64,000 nucleotides of DNA from positions 309,001-373,000 of the forward strand of contig CALYLW010000679.1 in assembly GCA_944989445.1 (NCBI GenBank), in the 5' to 3' direction. The notes beneath the pieces are model-generated. The model did not search any database and had not been told where the DNA came from. It was given only the letters and a program-made list of their open reading frames with translations. This DNA comes from Ampullaceana balthica (lineage: Eukaryota; Mollusca; Gastropoda; Lymnaeidae). A program made the translations under genes and the position numbers. Shown piece after piece: positions 38,181 to 51,127 of this stretch (position 1 is its first letter; the number at the start of each line of letters is the position of its first letter).

Positions 38181-41100
38181 GTGTTGTAATTATATTTGTA
38201 ATGCCTTTTGCTTTTCTTTGTTTATGTCATGCAGAAAGAAAATATGAAGAAAGTTTATGTTTAATGTATTTCAGTTTTATTTGGATTTTTTGTTGCAACG
38301 AGAATCTGTTTAAATTTGAACATCATATAGAATGGGACTGCAAATTAAAATTTGAAGAATGCCAGTAACGTTACCTTTTTTCCTGAAGTGACCTTTCTTT
38401 GCAGCCTTGATAACATTTTTACAAAGTGAATGTGATTTTTTCACCTCTCTAACCGCAATCATTGCATCATATAGGAGGCCAGAGATAATTTTTTTGCAGC
38501 ATTTTATAACCAAAAGGTTTACCTGATGAGTTCAGGGTTCATCTTTTCTCAGTTGTTGAAAATTTGTTCTACTGTATTGTATTCATTAGACAGCCGGACC
38601 AAAATTATTGTCAAAACTATTGCCAGGTGAATTGTCATTTAAATTATGAAAATGGAAGTAAACCATTTAGGTATTTTAACCATTTGGATATTTTCATAAA
38701 TATAGGATTTAACATTGAAATAAGATGTTTCCATCCAAGGTACCTGAGAAAAAAAGTGTGGGGTTTTTTTTCTTGCTAATTACAAATAAATCATTGTCCC
38801 AACTTCTAAAAATAGGCTAGTAAAAAAGTTTTTCTCACTTTCTCTATGATTTCTTTATCATAACTTTTTTTTCTAAAATGCTGTTCAAAATTTTAAAAAA
38901 ATTCATGAAATTTCAAACCCCTTTTGCTCATAATTTTTCAATAAATTTTTATATCACAGAGTCCATTCCAAGGGAAACGATTTCTTTCAATTGTGCTGCT
39001 CTTTAACTGATGGCATTTCACTTTTTTTTTATCCCCAAACACAATATAAAATTGGATACTCCTGACTTAGTAAAATTTTTAAAAACAAATAATTTATATT
39101 CCATTTATCATTCTTTTGATAGGCACAGAATAAAAGTGTCCATGCAAGTTTAGTTGCATTTAATAAAAAAAAATAATATTTTTTGCATTTGATTGTTCAA
39201 TATGATATTGATTTCCGAAATGCCTCCTTTGTGCTATTTATAATATATGTGTCGAAGTGCAGTTTTATGTATTTGGTATTTCCGAAATGAAGAAAAGACT
39301 GCTCTGCTTCATCTCATTATTGTATACCTGTAACGATATATTTATACATAATTTCACATTTCAAAAGTCATTGCTAGAGTTTTATTGTGCTGAAAGATTA
39401 AAGTCCTATTTGGTAAGTTGTGTACATTTTTGTTTAAAAAGTGCCCCCAACTACAAATGATAACTTTTCAATACTTAATATTTGTTTCATTGTAATCAGT
39501 TATCTGATTTAATTGCAAGCCTCAGTTATCTGGTTAGCCTGCTCCCTACTGCAGGTCAGTCAAGCTTTCCTTGTAGCATTTTCCTAAAGAGATACAGCTT
39601 CATGCAATAGTATGGAGAAAAACGCATGTAATATATGGCTGTTTAGTCGCTAGAATTAAAAATAATCCACTATATGCCTCAGCTTATTAAGTAAACTTGT
39701 TAAATTTATTTTTAAAATATGCATATAATCTTTGATAATAAGCGAGACTTTAAATGTCAATGCTATTTAATTTAATTTTTTTTTGGTTGCAACTGGTTAT
39801 ATTTTTGTGAAAGGGAGCCAGAATTACCAAATGACCTAAGGTTTAGAAAAATTATCATTTTAGTTGTCTTTATGATCAATTCAAATATACTTTAACATTT
39901 ACACTGATAGTTTGAGTTCATCAGATGTGTGATTAGAACTTGAATAGTCAAGGCAGGTCCTATGTATACACGCGGCTGGCTAACAACACTTACCCAAACA
40001 TATTTTCTACAACTGTTACTTAAAATATAGCTCACATATTGAAGGACAAATATTTAATTGTATAATAAATGCTTTACACACCTGTACATAAATTTGGTAC
40101 ATAATATCTCATTCATAATATATTAATATTATTTATGTAATCTATTGACAAGAATGGAAGCTGTGATTGCTGCAAGAAAAAAAATAACTTTTTCTTGACC
40201 TCAGTTATTTGCATGATGTTTATTCTTTTTACTCAGTAGTGATGAAATTTAAGCATTAATAATCATGTTTTGTCTATAATCATTTTAAATAATCCTGTTA
40301 TTTTGCAGCAGTACACAAAACCTTTTCTTTCAATGGACACAGTGAAATAATTTTTGTCAGTGTCCTTACGACTCATTAAGTCTTTGATTTTCCTGTCTTC
40401 CTACTACAATTGTATTTTCCGTAAACATTATGATAATTAAATAAGATTAAACACTTTCTAATTATCTCCCATTATTGGAAGTGATATTTGTTTAAACTTC
40501 AGTGTTATCTCCCCACACCTACTACTGGTCAATCTGACATGAAGGGAAGATCCAATAACAACATAGAGTTTTACACTTAGGTTTGTCTAGACTCTTCATG
40601 TTTAGAGATTAGATAACTTGTGTTCATGTAGTAGAAGTAATCCTCAAAACACAACTGCTTATGATCACTCATCAATGTGTTTTGCTGCTGTTGTTTTTTT
40701 TTCTCTTCTCTTACAAAAATATATTCTTAAATCTTTGAAAAAAGGAGTTGTGTATTAAATGATTTTTAGTTTGCTTGTTACTAGTCTCAAATAGGATTAA
40801 ACTGGAATTTTAAAATGTGACACACAGCAAAAGTCATTAACTTATATTAATTAATTACCAATGTACAAATTTGTTTGAGATCTTAATTACCTAAATATAA
40901 AGGTGTAGGCCTTTAACTTTTTTTTAAAATGGTTTAAATTAATTGTCATGGAGTACAACAAAGTTAATCTACGACATTATCTAAAATTAATGACAACTTT
41001 TAAAATGGTCACATGGGTAAATAAAATGTTTCCCAACATGCAGTTCACTTTTAAGGTCTGTTGTCTTTGCTTGTTGAATCTGCAGGGTCAGTGGATTTTT

Positions 41101-42460
41101 TTTAAATATAATTTTATGAACTATAAAATGATTTGAATAATATTTTCAAACACATTTTTTTTTAATAACTTTTTTATACAAATAATCGGTGACTTATCTT
41201 GATATTAAGAAATTTTAAGTTTTACCCTGTAAAGCTAATATAACAAAAACATTCATCACTGCCACAAATAAATGAGTCTTTAAATGGGTATTTATATATG
41301 TATTTATATATTTAAACATGTTTCAAGCTGTCCATCGGATCATTTAACTTGTTTGATGTGTCGGATAAATGTGCAAATTTCTCAAAATTTCCTAGAGACA
41401 ATTTAATATATTTTGACTCAATATTTTTTAACTTAGCTTTTTTTTTCTACATTAGCCGACCACCATAACTTTTATATATTTATTTTTTTGAAAAGTGGGG
41501 TGGGGTGGTGCAGAGTTGTTATTTTTTAGATATATTTATTTAATTATATATATTTTTTAAATTAAATTCAGCCCTAGTTGGCACTTGAGGACTTCAATCT
41601 CCATAGTTTGGAAAGAAGAAAAAATCTCACTGTAATCTCATCTAAAACAAATTTCCATTTTTTAAAATATTTTTTAATGCATTTAAATAACTAATGACTG
41701 GTGATTTTAAAAAAAAGAATTCATTTAAAAGTTTTCAGCTGAATTTAGTTTAAATAAGGTTTTACACTCATTATGATAATTTATTACTCAACTCTTCATA
41801 CCAAGGTTATAAGTGAGATTTGAAACTCTACCCAACTCCAAAATTTTACTACACAACCACACATCACAAATACTCTCAGAGCCAACATTCAACTAAATAA
41901 ACACATTTATTTGTAAATCTATGTCAAGATTTCTTTTATTTAAAAACTGGAAATCTCCATTACTATATTTATTGATACTTCAATGGTTTTTGTATAAATT
42001 TTTTTCTTCCAACCTGTGTGCCTGGAAAAAAATTGCATGGTATAACCCAATGGTATGTGTTTGTTCATCAATGTCAGAGCTACTTGTCTATAGTAATAAG
42101 TGTTCATGAACTATTGGAAGAACTACATTATGTTAAATGTTGATCTTTTTTACAATACAAAAGGTGATTGATGCTAATTACCAATGATGCAATGACGCAT
42201 TTCATTACTACTTTACAACTACCAACATTAATAACAAGGCTGTTGTCATATTTGTCCTCAAACACAAGCAACAAAAACAAATAAAGAATTAGTTAAACAG
42301 TTGGATTAGACTTGATTTTTGTTCCGATTTTTTAATTATTATTTTATTTTTATTTGCCTGTGTATCAGTGATATTTATAAAAGTCAAGCAAAAGATCAGC
42401 ATAAAGATCCCTTTGTGTTTACAATGGTAGGATCGGCAAATGATTTATGCTGTAGGCAAT
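38181..42460. other. Intergenic AT-rich DNA, nothing recognised
   Basis: Only short frames with no coding composition, domain or splice context. No TIRs or tandem arrays stand out. Part may still be 3' UTR of the receptor. Confidence 0.6.
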
Positions 42461-42632
42461 GTTCCCTCTAAGGGTCGTTGGTCCATGTGCAAAGTAAAAA
42501 AAAACTTGTGTGCAAAGTTGCACGGCATCCATTTTTTGGTACAATATTTTACTAAATTTGCCGTGCGGTAAAACTAAACTGCTGCACGGCGTCGGTCAGA
42601 TGTCTGCGCAGCTTAAAGGGAACATTGGCTGT
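42461..42632 (+). mobile_element. TTCCC-type MITE, copy 3 (~170 bp)
   Basis: Starts CAATGTTCCCTCTAAGG and ends CTTAAAGGGAACATTGG, inverted ends. The inside matches 51389-51577 (GTGCAAAGTAAAAAAAAAC, GTGTGCAAAGTTGCAC, GGCGTCGGTCAGAT). Confidence 0.8.
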
Positions 42633-43194
42633 GGGGCAATCAACCTCTCCTTCATTCTCTTGAAAACTATTTGCAGCTCTGGCTTTTTAGATTATTGCTA
42701 ACATTCTTCGGAGAAAAAAATCCAGTAGGGTGTTAAGATAAACTGAAAGAAATTAGCCCTTTACCATATAAGGCATGACCTTTATCATATTGAAATGCAC
42801 GACTATTAACACAGTATACAACATGTGTTGATAGATCTGCATACATAGAACTACATGGATACATGCTGCACGAAAACGTGTTTCATGCATAAATTCATGA
42901 GAGACCCTGCAGTTGAGTTTGAACTTGACCAATGAGTGCATCTATCCGTTTTTCCACCTCCGTTAAATTTTTAATTTTAAAAATAATAATAATAAATTTA
43001 AAAATAGTCATTTACAGAGAGACATAATGTTCTGTACTACCTCTAAAGATTTTTAACTACTCCCACTTGTCATGTACATTCGCCAAGAGTTTTAGACAGA
43101 ATCGATATTTCTAATGTGATGCACCAGTCTTGTAAAAATCATGAACAAAAATTGAAGCCTGAATTATTCCAGAAATGTCACGTGACGTTGACGG

Positions 43195-43376
43195 CTATCG
43201 TTTCCCAGAGAGAGAGCCGAGATATTGGTTGAACATCGTCCCGAAGAGATCGGAAAATCCTCGAACTCTCGGCACCATTTTCCCAAGTTCTGTGCCGAGC
43301 TTCGTCGTGATCTTGGCCACTTGATCTAAATGCTGACCAATGGTCGCAGAAATGTTGCCGATTCCTCCTCCTGGAT
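43195..43376 (-). CDS. Secreted peptide gene, exon 3 (mature peptide and stop)
   Basis: Acceptor TGCTGCATAATCTCAG, then 182 nt to TAG at 43197-43195. It encodes PGGGIGNISATIG through LGSLSGKR. Two bases complete the codon begun in exon 2. Extension upstream of the acceptor in this frame (IFCCIIS) is intronic. Confidence 0.7.
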
Positions 43377-46300
43377 CTGAGATTATGCAGCAGAAAATGT
43401 TTTTTTTTATATCAGTGTTGTTACATGTCAATATCACAGTAGAATACAGAATACAGACATAAAAAAGATCGTTTGTAACAAAATAATAGTATTGCATAAC
43501 TAAACACCCATAATGGGATCATGTACGTCTCTATGACGAAAAGAAAGGTTAAATGGTGTGTGTGTGTGTGTGGCATATCTCTGTTTCACATAAGATTATA
43601 ACTAATAGACAAATCTGATGAATTACTTGGCAAATAAAAAATGTAATAACCAGCAACTAATACTGGGGTAAACGGGTCAGCACACTCCCGCTACAAAGTG
43701 CGGGTATATTTCTTGTTAATTATAAATCTTAAATTGCTCTCTCTCAATGGCATCTTTCCGTCTAAACTAAGAGAGACGATAGATTTATATTTGGAGATTA
43801 CCGCTCATATTGGCGCTGATAAGCAGCGGCGTAGCGTGGGTATGTGCCGCTCGGGGCAGAACCCAAATTTGCCGCCCCCCCCCCGAAAATTATGTTAATG
43901 CTATAAGGTCCGTCCATAAATGACGTCATGCACCTATATTTGTGACGATGTGTGAGGGGGGTGAACACATGAAAACACGCTACTTTAAATCAAAGTTCCA
44001 CTAAAATATTCGATTTCTTACTATTTTTATGACGTTTTACATCGATTCACGCGTGTTACGATATTACAGTGCAGTCTTACACTAAATATATATTAAAATG
44101 AGAATAAATTGATTTGAAACATGTTTATTTTCAAATAGAAAATACTGCTATTAGGGGAGGGGTAGGGGATACGGTGGTCGAGTGGCATCGCGCTCGACTG
44201 GCGTACCGATGGTCACGGGTTCGAATCCATGGGATGCCAAGGATTTGATCCTGGGGCCTAGGGCGTCCCCGAGTCCACCCAGCCTCGAGTTGGGTACCTA
44301 ACACATAGTTAGGGAAATAAAAGGCGGCTGGGTAATGCGTGGAACCCTTATAGCCGTGGTATGTGAACGCTGCATCACTTGTCAAAATCAACTGCTGCCT
44401 TGCAGATGGTCTTGGCTGACCAAAGGCTATGGAAGCACATCCAGAAAAACAGCAGGCTGAAGTCGGAGACCACGGGCCAATTGGCGCAAAACTCGTCGGC
44501 ACGCAAAACTCAAATTGAGAACGAAGAAGAAGAAGGTGAGGGGTCACAGCTTTGTGATGTCATATTGGAATGGAGGTCTACGTTTTTGTGACGAAGGGGT
44601 TGGGGGTGAAAAATCGCGTGACGTCATTTACGGACGGCTCCTAATGTAAAGATACCAGGTAGTATTAATTAGAAAATAAAAATAAGGACACAATACATTT
44701 GTGTGTTATAAATCAAGATAAAAGCTTCATTTCTTGAATAAAATTGAAGTTTTATGTTTTTCCTCATTGCACAATCTTTCATGTATCAATGTTTTCAGCC
44801 ATGCCATGCTCAATAGCCAAAATAAGTATTTATTAGATAATCTTTGTGTATTCGTTATTGATCTTAATTAATTTTTAATAACTTAATTTTTGAGAATCTA
44901 TTTTAACACATTGCATTATTTAAGACATTGTTCGAATTAATGATATTATTTTAGGCAGGGTAACTTCTAGCCTAAATATCTAAAAAAGATACTTGAATAA
45001 ATTAACTGGTCTTGAATTCATTTTTTTTTAAACCGTGGGGTTCAAATATTCCTTGTTTGACAATGACACGTGAGATATTTTGTATACTCTAACTTGAAGG
45101 AAAATTTAAAAGTCCAGTATATTAGATGGTGTACGAAAATCATATCTATTTTTTTTAATTCGATATAACTGCCAAAAACTCACATGAATTTCTACAGTAA
45201 TCTCATGTTATTATTATGAAGAATAAAACTTTCCACATAAAATTTTATTAAATGTCAAAGCACCCTTTAGTATTTGATTAGTTTCTCTGTGAGAAGCCTC
45301 TGTTAAGCATTTTTGAACACTATAAGTTTGTAAATAATTTCGGGCATCTTTGATATAAATTATGAATTAGAAAATAAAAAGATTTCATTGTGACTATCAA
45401 AGTTCCTGCGTCTGTACGTGTGTTGAGCTTTTTGTCTGCATCTATCAATTCTTCTATAGCTTTAAAAATAACCTCAAAATAACTCCATGGTATATTCACT
45501 ATTTTGTATCCTGAATTCTGTTTAATGCATTGCTTGTAGAAGCAATTTGATATTCCAAAAGAAGTATGGACATGGAAAAGAAAGCGTAACAACGTTCTAG
45601 TATACTAAAACAGAGTTAGAGAGTTCGTTTCAGTAGGAGTATCATGTAAACAAAATTGGTTAAATGAACTTTGTGTGCAAGATTTGACATTGACATTTCT
45701 TTTTTGCATTTTTCTTTAACTTCTGCATACTTTTCAGCCATGAAGAAATATTAACACACGTTGAGCCTCTGCAGTCCATTATTTTAAGATCATCATTTAT
45801 TTAAAATCTTTTTAAGAAATATCGTAAGAACCTCTGGCAACTTTGTTTTGCTCTTTATTAATAGTTTATTCTTTTTATCCAATCTATGATTCTTTCCAAT
45901 TGCAAAAATAAAAAAAAATAAAAAAATTGGTAATGTTCAGCACTTGTTCAAGAGTGGCTACTTTTGTGTTTGTGTGTTTCAAGTTTTAATTCCATTAGAT
46001 AAGCAATTTTATTCATCATTTTTGTTTATTCCACAAAATACAGACATTAACATTAAAATAATTTTGCCTTGAAAGAAAAGACCATATAACTACGCCAACA
46101 ACTTTGTTCCAGTTGTTTACCTACGTTAAAATCGATTAAATGTACCAGCAAATAATTGTCATGACAGTACACTACTTCAGCCCCAATGTTTTTCAACTCA
46201 GTAGCATTAGTTTTATAAGTCTTTAGATTAATAAAAGAAAAGGAGTTTGAAATTTTGGCATTAGAAACGTCAACGTATTTTAATATAGTTCTTCCTTTAA

Positions 46301-48130
46301 AAAAAGAAGTATATTGTTTTTTATTTTATTTTGTGAAACTTTATTTTAACGTTATTTATTTTTATAAGCTAATTAACAATGAGGAATTTGCAACAATGTG
46401 CCGTTCGGAAAATTCGATTAGCTCGTGTTTCAAATTGATAGGGTACAGTAAGATTTGCTTTACAACAGGAAAAGCTGTCAAATTTTAAGAACCAATTAAG
46501 TTGATACCACACCAGGCTCTGGTTTTTCAGAACAGTAGCATTAGTATCAGAAGGATTTAAGAAGTTCTGGCAGTTGAAACGTTCACATGCTTGATATTTC
46601 CTTTATTTCTTTTATTAATTTCTTATTTGGCTGTTATTTTATTTCGATTAAAAGCTCAACTTTCTTATAAAATTTTCATTGCTAGAAATTATATATAAAA
46701 ACTACTAGGAATTTGCCACCCCTGGCAAAGTGCCGCCCGGGGCTGTCACCCCCCCCTGCCCCCTCGCTACGCCACTGCTGATAAGACCAATCCTCGAGTG
46801 GAGTCTCTTTTGCACGTGAAATTGAAAATATAGACGTAAATTCATAATCATTTTGGTTTCGAGATTAACAGAGCGTGTGGTGTTTCTCGCCGTAAAATAT
46901 TATATGACGTCATTGTTTGAGCTTATATTTTAATTTTGGAAAAGGGATATATAGAGAAATTTTGTGAAAAATAAATCATTCCAAAGAACTAAATTTTAAT
47001 TATTCATTCTTTTTATTGAGCTCATTCACGTACCAATTTTTGGTTGTCGGACACATTGATTCGAACGCATGCAATAACATTCACGTAAGTTACTTACGCT
47101 GTTGAAAAAAGTGGGCGCCGTAGGCGCCTCAGAGCAACCTTGTAAACTCAGATTGAGTAATTGCGATGTTAGAGGCTAACGTGCATGATGAATGATCTAC
47201 TCTTCTGACTCATCTGAAAGCCATAATAACTTACTCGTGTTCTGAGCTGCCACGCAGCAAATGCTCACTGACAGGACAACTATGAGACACACTACAAACT
47301 GCATCGTGAATATCTGAAATCAAATCTATAGAAGAGAGAGATTTTTTAAAGATTAATTGAAAACAGAAAGCATACAAATAATAAATAAGTACCTCCGTAC
47401 AAAATGAGTCATAATAAATGTGGAATTTGGGAGATTTATGAAGGTGCATCATGGCTGTGCTTTTTTTTTAAAAAAAGAAGCTAATTTATATCTTAAAACA
47501 TAAGTGTAAACAGAAGGCTTAAAGAAATGAATGGATAGACACAGGTACCCCTCCCCATACGCTCATTTTGACATGAAATTATTCAGAAATGAAAGTAATG
47601 AAATTAAAGTATTTGAGACTATAAATACGTGAGAGTGACCGCCTTTTAATTGTTATATTATAAAATTTGTCTCTCTCCAATATTTTTAATTACAGTGTAT
47701 ACATTGCACGAAGAGTATCATTTCTCATGCCCATGGCCTTGATAAATGAGCCGTTGTAGGTTGTAAGTAGTTAGTAGCCTGGTCTGGTAAAGAAGATGTA
47801 GGGGAAAATATTTATTCTTTTTATCAGCCCTACTAAAAGAATTTCCATAACAAGTTTGAAAAATGGCCAATACTTTTAACTAGTCTCTTCTTTCTTTACC
47901 GAAACAATTAGTATTTTATGAAAAACAATTTAGCTTTATAACTTTATAAATATTTTTTACTCTCCAATTCATGATAAAATTTGGTAACGTATAATTTATT
48001 TAATAAATCACCAATAATGTTTTCTCGCGAATAGACTTTACCAGGACGAGAGAAGAGCGTTTGTTGACTTACCTGATGTGTAGAAATGTTTGTTCTCTCT
48101 TACCACCCAACTCCAGAAGAGAAGTTTTAC
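43195..48130 (-). CDS. Small secreted, probably amidated peptide precursor (83 aa)
   Basis: Minus-strand gene in three exons: an untranslated first exon (ends 48073), a signal-peptide exon (47313-47235) and a terminal coding exon (43376-43195). Coding parts sum to 252 nt, and the two coding exons join in phase at an Asn codon. The product starts MQFVVCLIVVLSVSICCVAA, a clear signal peptide with cleavage likely near AAQ. A mature part of about 60 residues follows: QNTNPGGGIG, then ISATIGQHLDQVAKITTKLG, then MVPRVRGFSDLFGTM and a C terminus GSLSGKR-stop. Terminal Gly-Lys-Arg is the usual signal for basic trimming and Gly-dependent amidation, so the mature chain may end in SLS-amide. No Cys remain after the signal peptide. 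A peptide hormone or an amphipathic antimicrobial/membrane-active peptide are both possible. I recognise no family. Confidence 0.65.
43903..44645. mobile_element. GTCCGTCCATAAATGACGTCA-end MITE
   Basis: The left end reads AGGTCCGTCCATAAATGACG and the right end CGTCATTTACGGACGGCTCC, inverted repeats of about 20 bp with a few mismatches. Related ends occur at 54970-55090. Inserted in the larger hAT-type element, and itself host to a SINE. Confidence 0.7.
44155..44545 (+). mobile_element. tRNA-derived SINE
   Basis: The head has an A-box-like TGGTCGAGTGG (44176-44186) and a B box GGTTCGAATCC (44218-44228), spaced as in a tRNA. A ~300-bp body follows, ending in a GAACGAAGAAGAAGAAG tail. The 138-residue minus-strand frame across it is not a gene. 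It is nested in the MITE at 43903-44645. Confidence 0.8.
47235..47313 (-). CDS. Secreted peptide gene, exon 2 (signal peptide)
   Basis: Acceptor GATTTGATTTCAG, nine untranslated bases (ATATTCACG), ATG at 47304, donor GTAAGT at 47234. It encodes 23 residues, MQFVVCLIVVLSVSICCVAA then QNT, with one base left over. An adequate hydrophobic core and small residues before the predicted cut support secretion. Confidence 0.75.
48073..48130 (-). other. Secreted peptide gene, exon 1 (5' UTR)
   Basis: On the minus strand the sequence CTACACATCAG is followed by GTAAGTCAAC, a strong donor at 48072. This pairs with the acceptor before 47313. The upstream limit is a guess: minus-strand TATAAG-like sequence lies near 48132-48137 and TTTATAAAAT near 48158-48167, either of which could be a TATA box. 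Confidence 0.45.
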
Positions 48131-48762
48131 TTATACTTAAAGGGAATTGTAACTAAATTTTATAAATAAACCATGACCCGGATCCAAGTGCACGAAGAGT
48201 TGTGGGTTTTTTTTGTCTTCAGGTGTAAGAGTCCTGTGCGACCACGAGATTTAATTTGTCATCCGCAGACATGAAGACATAAACTTTACCTGGTGTTGTG
48301 GCCTCACCTTCCAAAATATGAATACATCCAGGCATCCAGTCACGTTAAGGTAGTCTACTTCTTGTTTTAGTGAATTAATGATTAATGGCTCTGTGTTTGA
48401 GAGTATACCAGGACAAAACAGCGCTCTTGCATTCCGTGGCTTTATGGGGGGGAGGGGGTGGGCATCCACCGATGACGGAACATTTTGTCTATGAAAACAA
48501 AGTGATGGATGACCCTTACAATGTTACTATGAAAGACTTCACATTTCGTTTTTTTCGCATGACAAAGCACTTATTCAGTGTGTTTAACAGACTTAGCACT
48601 GTGTTTTGTCTGCGTTTAAATATACAATTTCTTATCTCAAATTAAAGCCACACACATGTGTGTGTATATATGTGTGTTTTTGCGTGCACATGTACATATA
48701 TATGTGTGTGAGTATGTGTATTTATATTCAATGTTTACTTTTAGAATTTTTTCCCCAACAGG
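48131..48762. other. Spacer upstream of the peptide gene
   Basis: Probable promoter side of the minus-strand peptide gene. It also holds a TG/TA-rich microsatellite (48650-48720). No other gene seen. Confidence 0.5.
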
Positions 48763-50310
48763 CCGGCTTTAGGGCAAGGCGAACGAGGCAACCGCCTTGG
48801 GCCCGCGCTTTTCAGGGCCCCGTGCTTTGACTAAACATTTTACTACTTTTTACACGTTTACAAACGACATGTTGAAAATGGAGAAGTTTTAAATCGAAAA
48901 TGGCTTATACATTCGGCATTTAAATACAAAATGTTTTGTTTCTGTTGCAAACTTATTGACAACACCGTCTGCTCTGGCATCCGACGGGATTTGTGACTGG
49001 AAAAGTGCCAGTTTTAGACTGAATGATCATGAGAAATCAAAGTGGCAATAGTATGAATATTTGCAAATGGTTGAAATCTTACAGAAATTGCGTTTTTGAA
49101 ACAGCAATAGCAATTTCAAAAGAAATTACCCCTGACTTAGAAGTTGAGCCCATTTTCAAAGAGACGATTGTGCGAAAAATAAAGAAACAACCAATTTACA
49201 AATGAATGAGAAGATGAAGGATTTATAGATGCACAAGAAAACTTTCGCACATATTGTTTAACCAGATTGTTGATAAGCCAATCATATCGATGGACATTCC
49301 CTTTGAAATACTACGATGGCATCATTACTCGTTTGGATTTATTTATAATAAATTTCATCAATTACAACAATAAGAACAACAACAGCAACAACAACAAGTG
49401 TCATATGCAGTATGAATCTGGAGAAAAAGCTCACAGCCTGCGAAAGTAAGGATCTTGGTGATTTCATGCTTGCTGAAGAGCTGCAATAATTGAGTTCAGT
49501 CACCTAAAACGATCCATGAATATTGACTTTCCTAGCATTGCACTTCGAATACTTTTAACTATTCCTGTCTCAGTGGCTCTTGGGGAAAGACGCTTTTCGA
49601 AAAAAATATTGAAACCTAAATACTGTCAACAATGTATCTAGGCAGTGGCTTAGCTAGGCATTAGCTAGGAGTTTAAGCGCCCGGGGGGCTTAACCTCTTT
49701 GGGGGTCCCACATACATGGCGGTTGGGTAATATTTAATGTAAAAAATTTCGGACACTAATTTGGCCCCCCCTCAAGCGGGGGCCCGGGAGACTTTCGCAT
49801 TGTGTCCCCCTCCCATAGCTAAGCAACTGATGCAAGATAGGCTCAGTAACTTAGCGATTTTGTCAACTGAGAATGTTTTTGCTAAGGATATTGCCAATAA
49901 TGAACTTATTTCAGATTTTGCAGCGGCCCAAGGTCGAAAAATTTGCTTGAGCATAGTAAAAACAAGGTAGAAGTTAAAGATACAAGCAAACCACCGCTAG
50001 TGTATATAGTTTTATAATGTTAATTAAGTTACCAAAACAAAACATTTTAATTACAGTATTAACATCATTTTTTTAGTTTTAGGATCTTCAATTAAATGAA
50101 CAAAACTGTAATTATGGATGTGTCAGTAGTCAGCGCTGTTATAGACTAAAATTTTGAGTACTTTATTTTTCCCCATTCTTTTAATATATGTAGAACTGCA
50201 ATTTTTTGCATTGGGTCTCACTCCTCGACTGCTGCCTTGTGCCTGGGGCCCCGCTCACTAGTTTGCTGCCTTGGGCCCCGCGTACTCTAGGGCCGACCCT
50301 GCCAACAGTC
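48763..50310 (+). pseudogene. hAT (ZMYM1-like) transposon remnant
   Basis: Bounded by GGCCGGCTTTAGGGCAAGG and CTAGGGCCGACCCTG, decayed inverted ends, with CCAACAG next to both. The plus-strand reading near 49520-49625 gives SIALRILLTIPVSVALGERR, the hAT dimerisation segment, and 49840-49970 continues RLSNLAILSTENVFAKDIAN. This order is typical of zinc-finger MYM-type hAT transposases. Internally deleted, with a MITE inserted at about 49643. Confidence 0.7.
49643..49832 (+). mobile_element. CAGTGGCTTAGCTAGG MITE inside the hAT remnant
   Basis: Starts CAGTGGCTTAGCTAGG and ends ATAGCTAAGCAACTG, inverted ends typical of hAT MITEs. It splits the hAT reading between the CxxxLSERRFS-type segment and RLSNLAIL. 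The inside is C/G-rich. Confidence 0.7.
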
Positions 50311-51119
50311 TACTAAATTTAAAATTTATAAACGAAATGTCACTACCAATATTACAAAGCAATTAATATTTGTATCGCTAAACGTTCGCGAGGAGCCTAT
50401 TAAAATTCAATCAAAAATGAAGTTCCCAACTGTCCTGGATCAAACTTGAATCCTGCCCCTGCTCGAGGTCTTTATTTGGTTTGCATATGACTCAATGAAC
50501 ATAAATTGAAAAATTTGAATGTGTTACAGTGCTGAGCCAATGAGGAAATCAGGAGATAATGTCACGCTGACACTGGCTGGACTATTACTATTGGTATTCA
50601 ATAGTTTGTCAAAGAGATATATTTCTATCCTCACTTCCCAAAAATGAAGAATAAAAAACAGCCATGCTTAGATCCAATAAGATGCCATCCGTGTTTCACA
50701 TATCTAAAAACAAACTCACCCTAACAATCCCCCCCCCTACTTCCCGTCCACCCATCCATTTACGTGCTTACCGATGAACTACCACCCCACCCCCCGCCCC
50801 GGAAGAAAAAGATATTAACTGATGGACACCTGGACAATCATGACGTCACGGTAAGGTGGGTTTCACCCCTGTTTGGCACAAAATTGTGCTAGGCGCCCTC
50901 CCCCACCCTCCCTGTAAGTCGCGGACTCCTCACGATTTTCCTAATAAATTATGCATTTCTACTTTCAATTTGTCAGAACACGACGCTTAGTTTTATGCGG
51001 CTGAGATTATTAAAAATAACTTCTACAAATGGTTACTAGGTGGCACATAGACCCACACAGCACAAGTCTCTTGTTGTTTATTTTTTAATCGAGCCTTACT
51101 TAAATAATAAATTGTAAAC
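50311..51119. other. Spacer, nothing recognised
   Basis: Some C-rich stretches near 50730-50900; no coding exon, TIR pair or tandem array recognised. Confidence 0.5.
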
Positions 51120-51127
51120 ATATATTT

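Larger units (their letters stand above)
43824..46777. mobile_element. hAT-type element (2954 bp) in the peptide gene intron
   Basis: Ends CAGCGGCGTAGCG and CGCTACGCCACTG are inverted repeats with one mismatch; the 8-bp target duplication CTGATAAG lies at 43816-43823 and 46778-46785. No intact transposase. A minus-strand stretch at 45592-45320 (EELIDADKKLNTRTDAG) may be a scrap of one. The element contains the MITE and SINE listed separately. Confidence 0.85.

Noticed and set aside
38310..42941. Several 60-70-codon frames
   Set aside because: Short, AT-rich, without domains, signal peptides or splice context; chance frames.
44165..44240. Functional tRNA gene
   Set aside because: A and B boxes are present but the sequence runs on into a SINE body with a GAA-rich tail, and a full cloverleaf with paired acceptor stem is not convincing.
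44131..44547. 138-codon minus-strand frame
   Set aside because: It is the antisense of the tRNA-derived SINE (A and B boxes on the plus strand).
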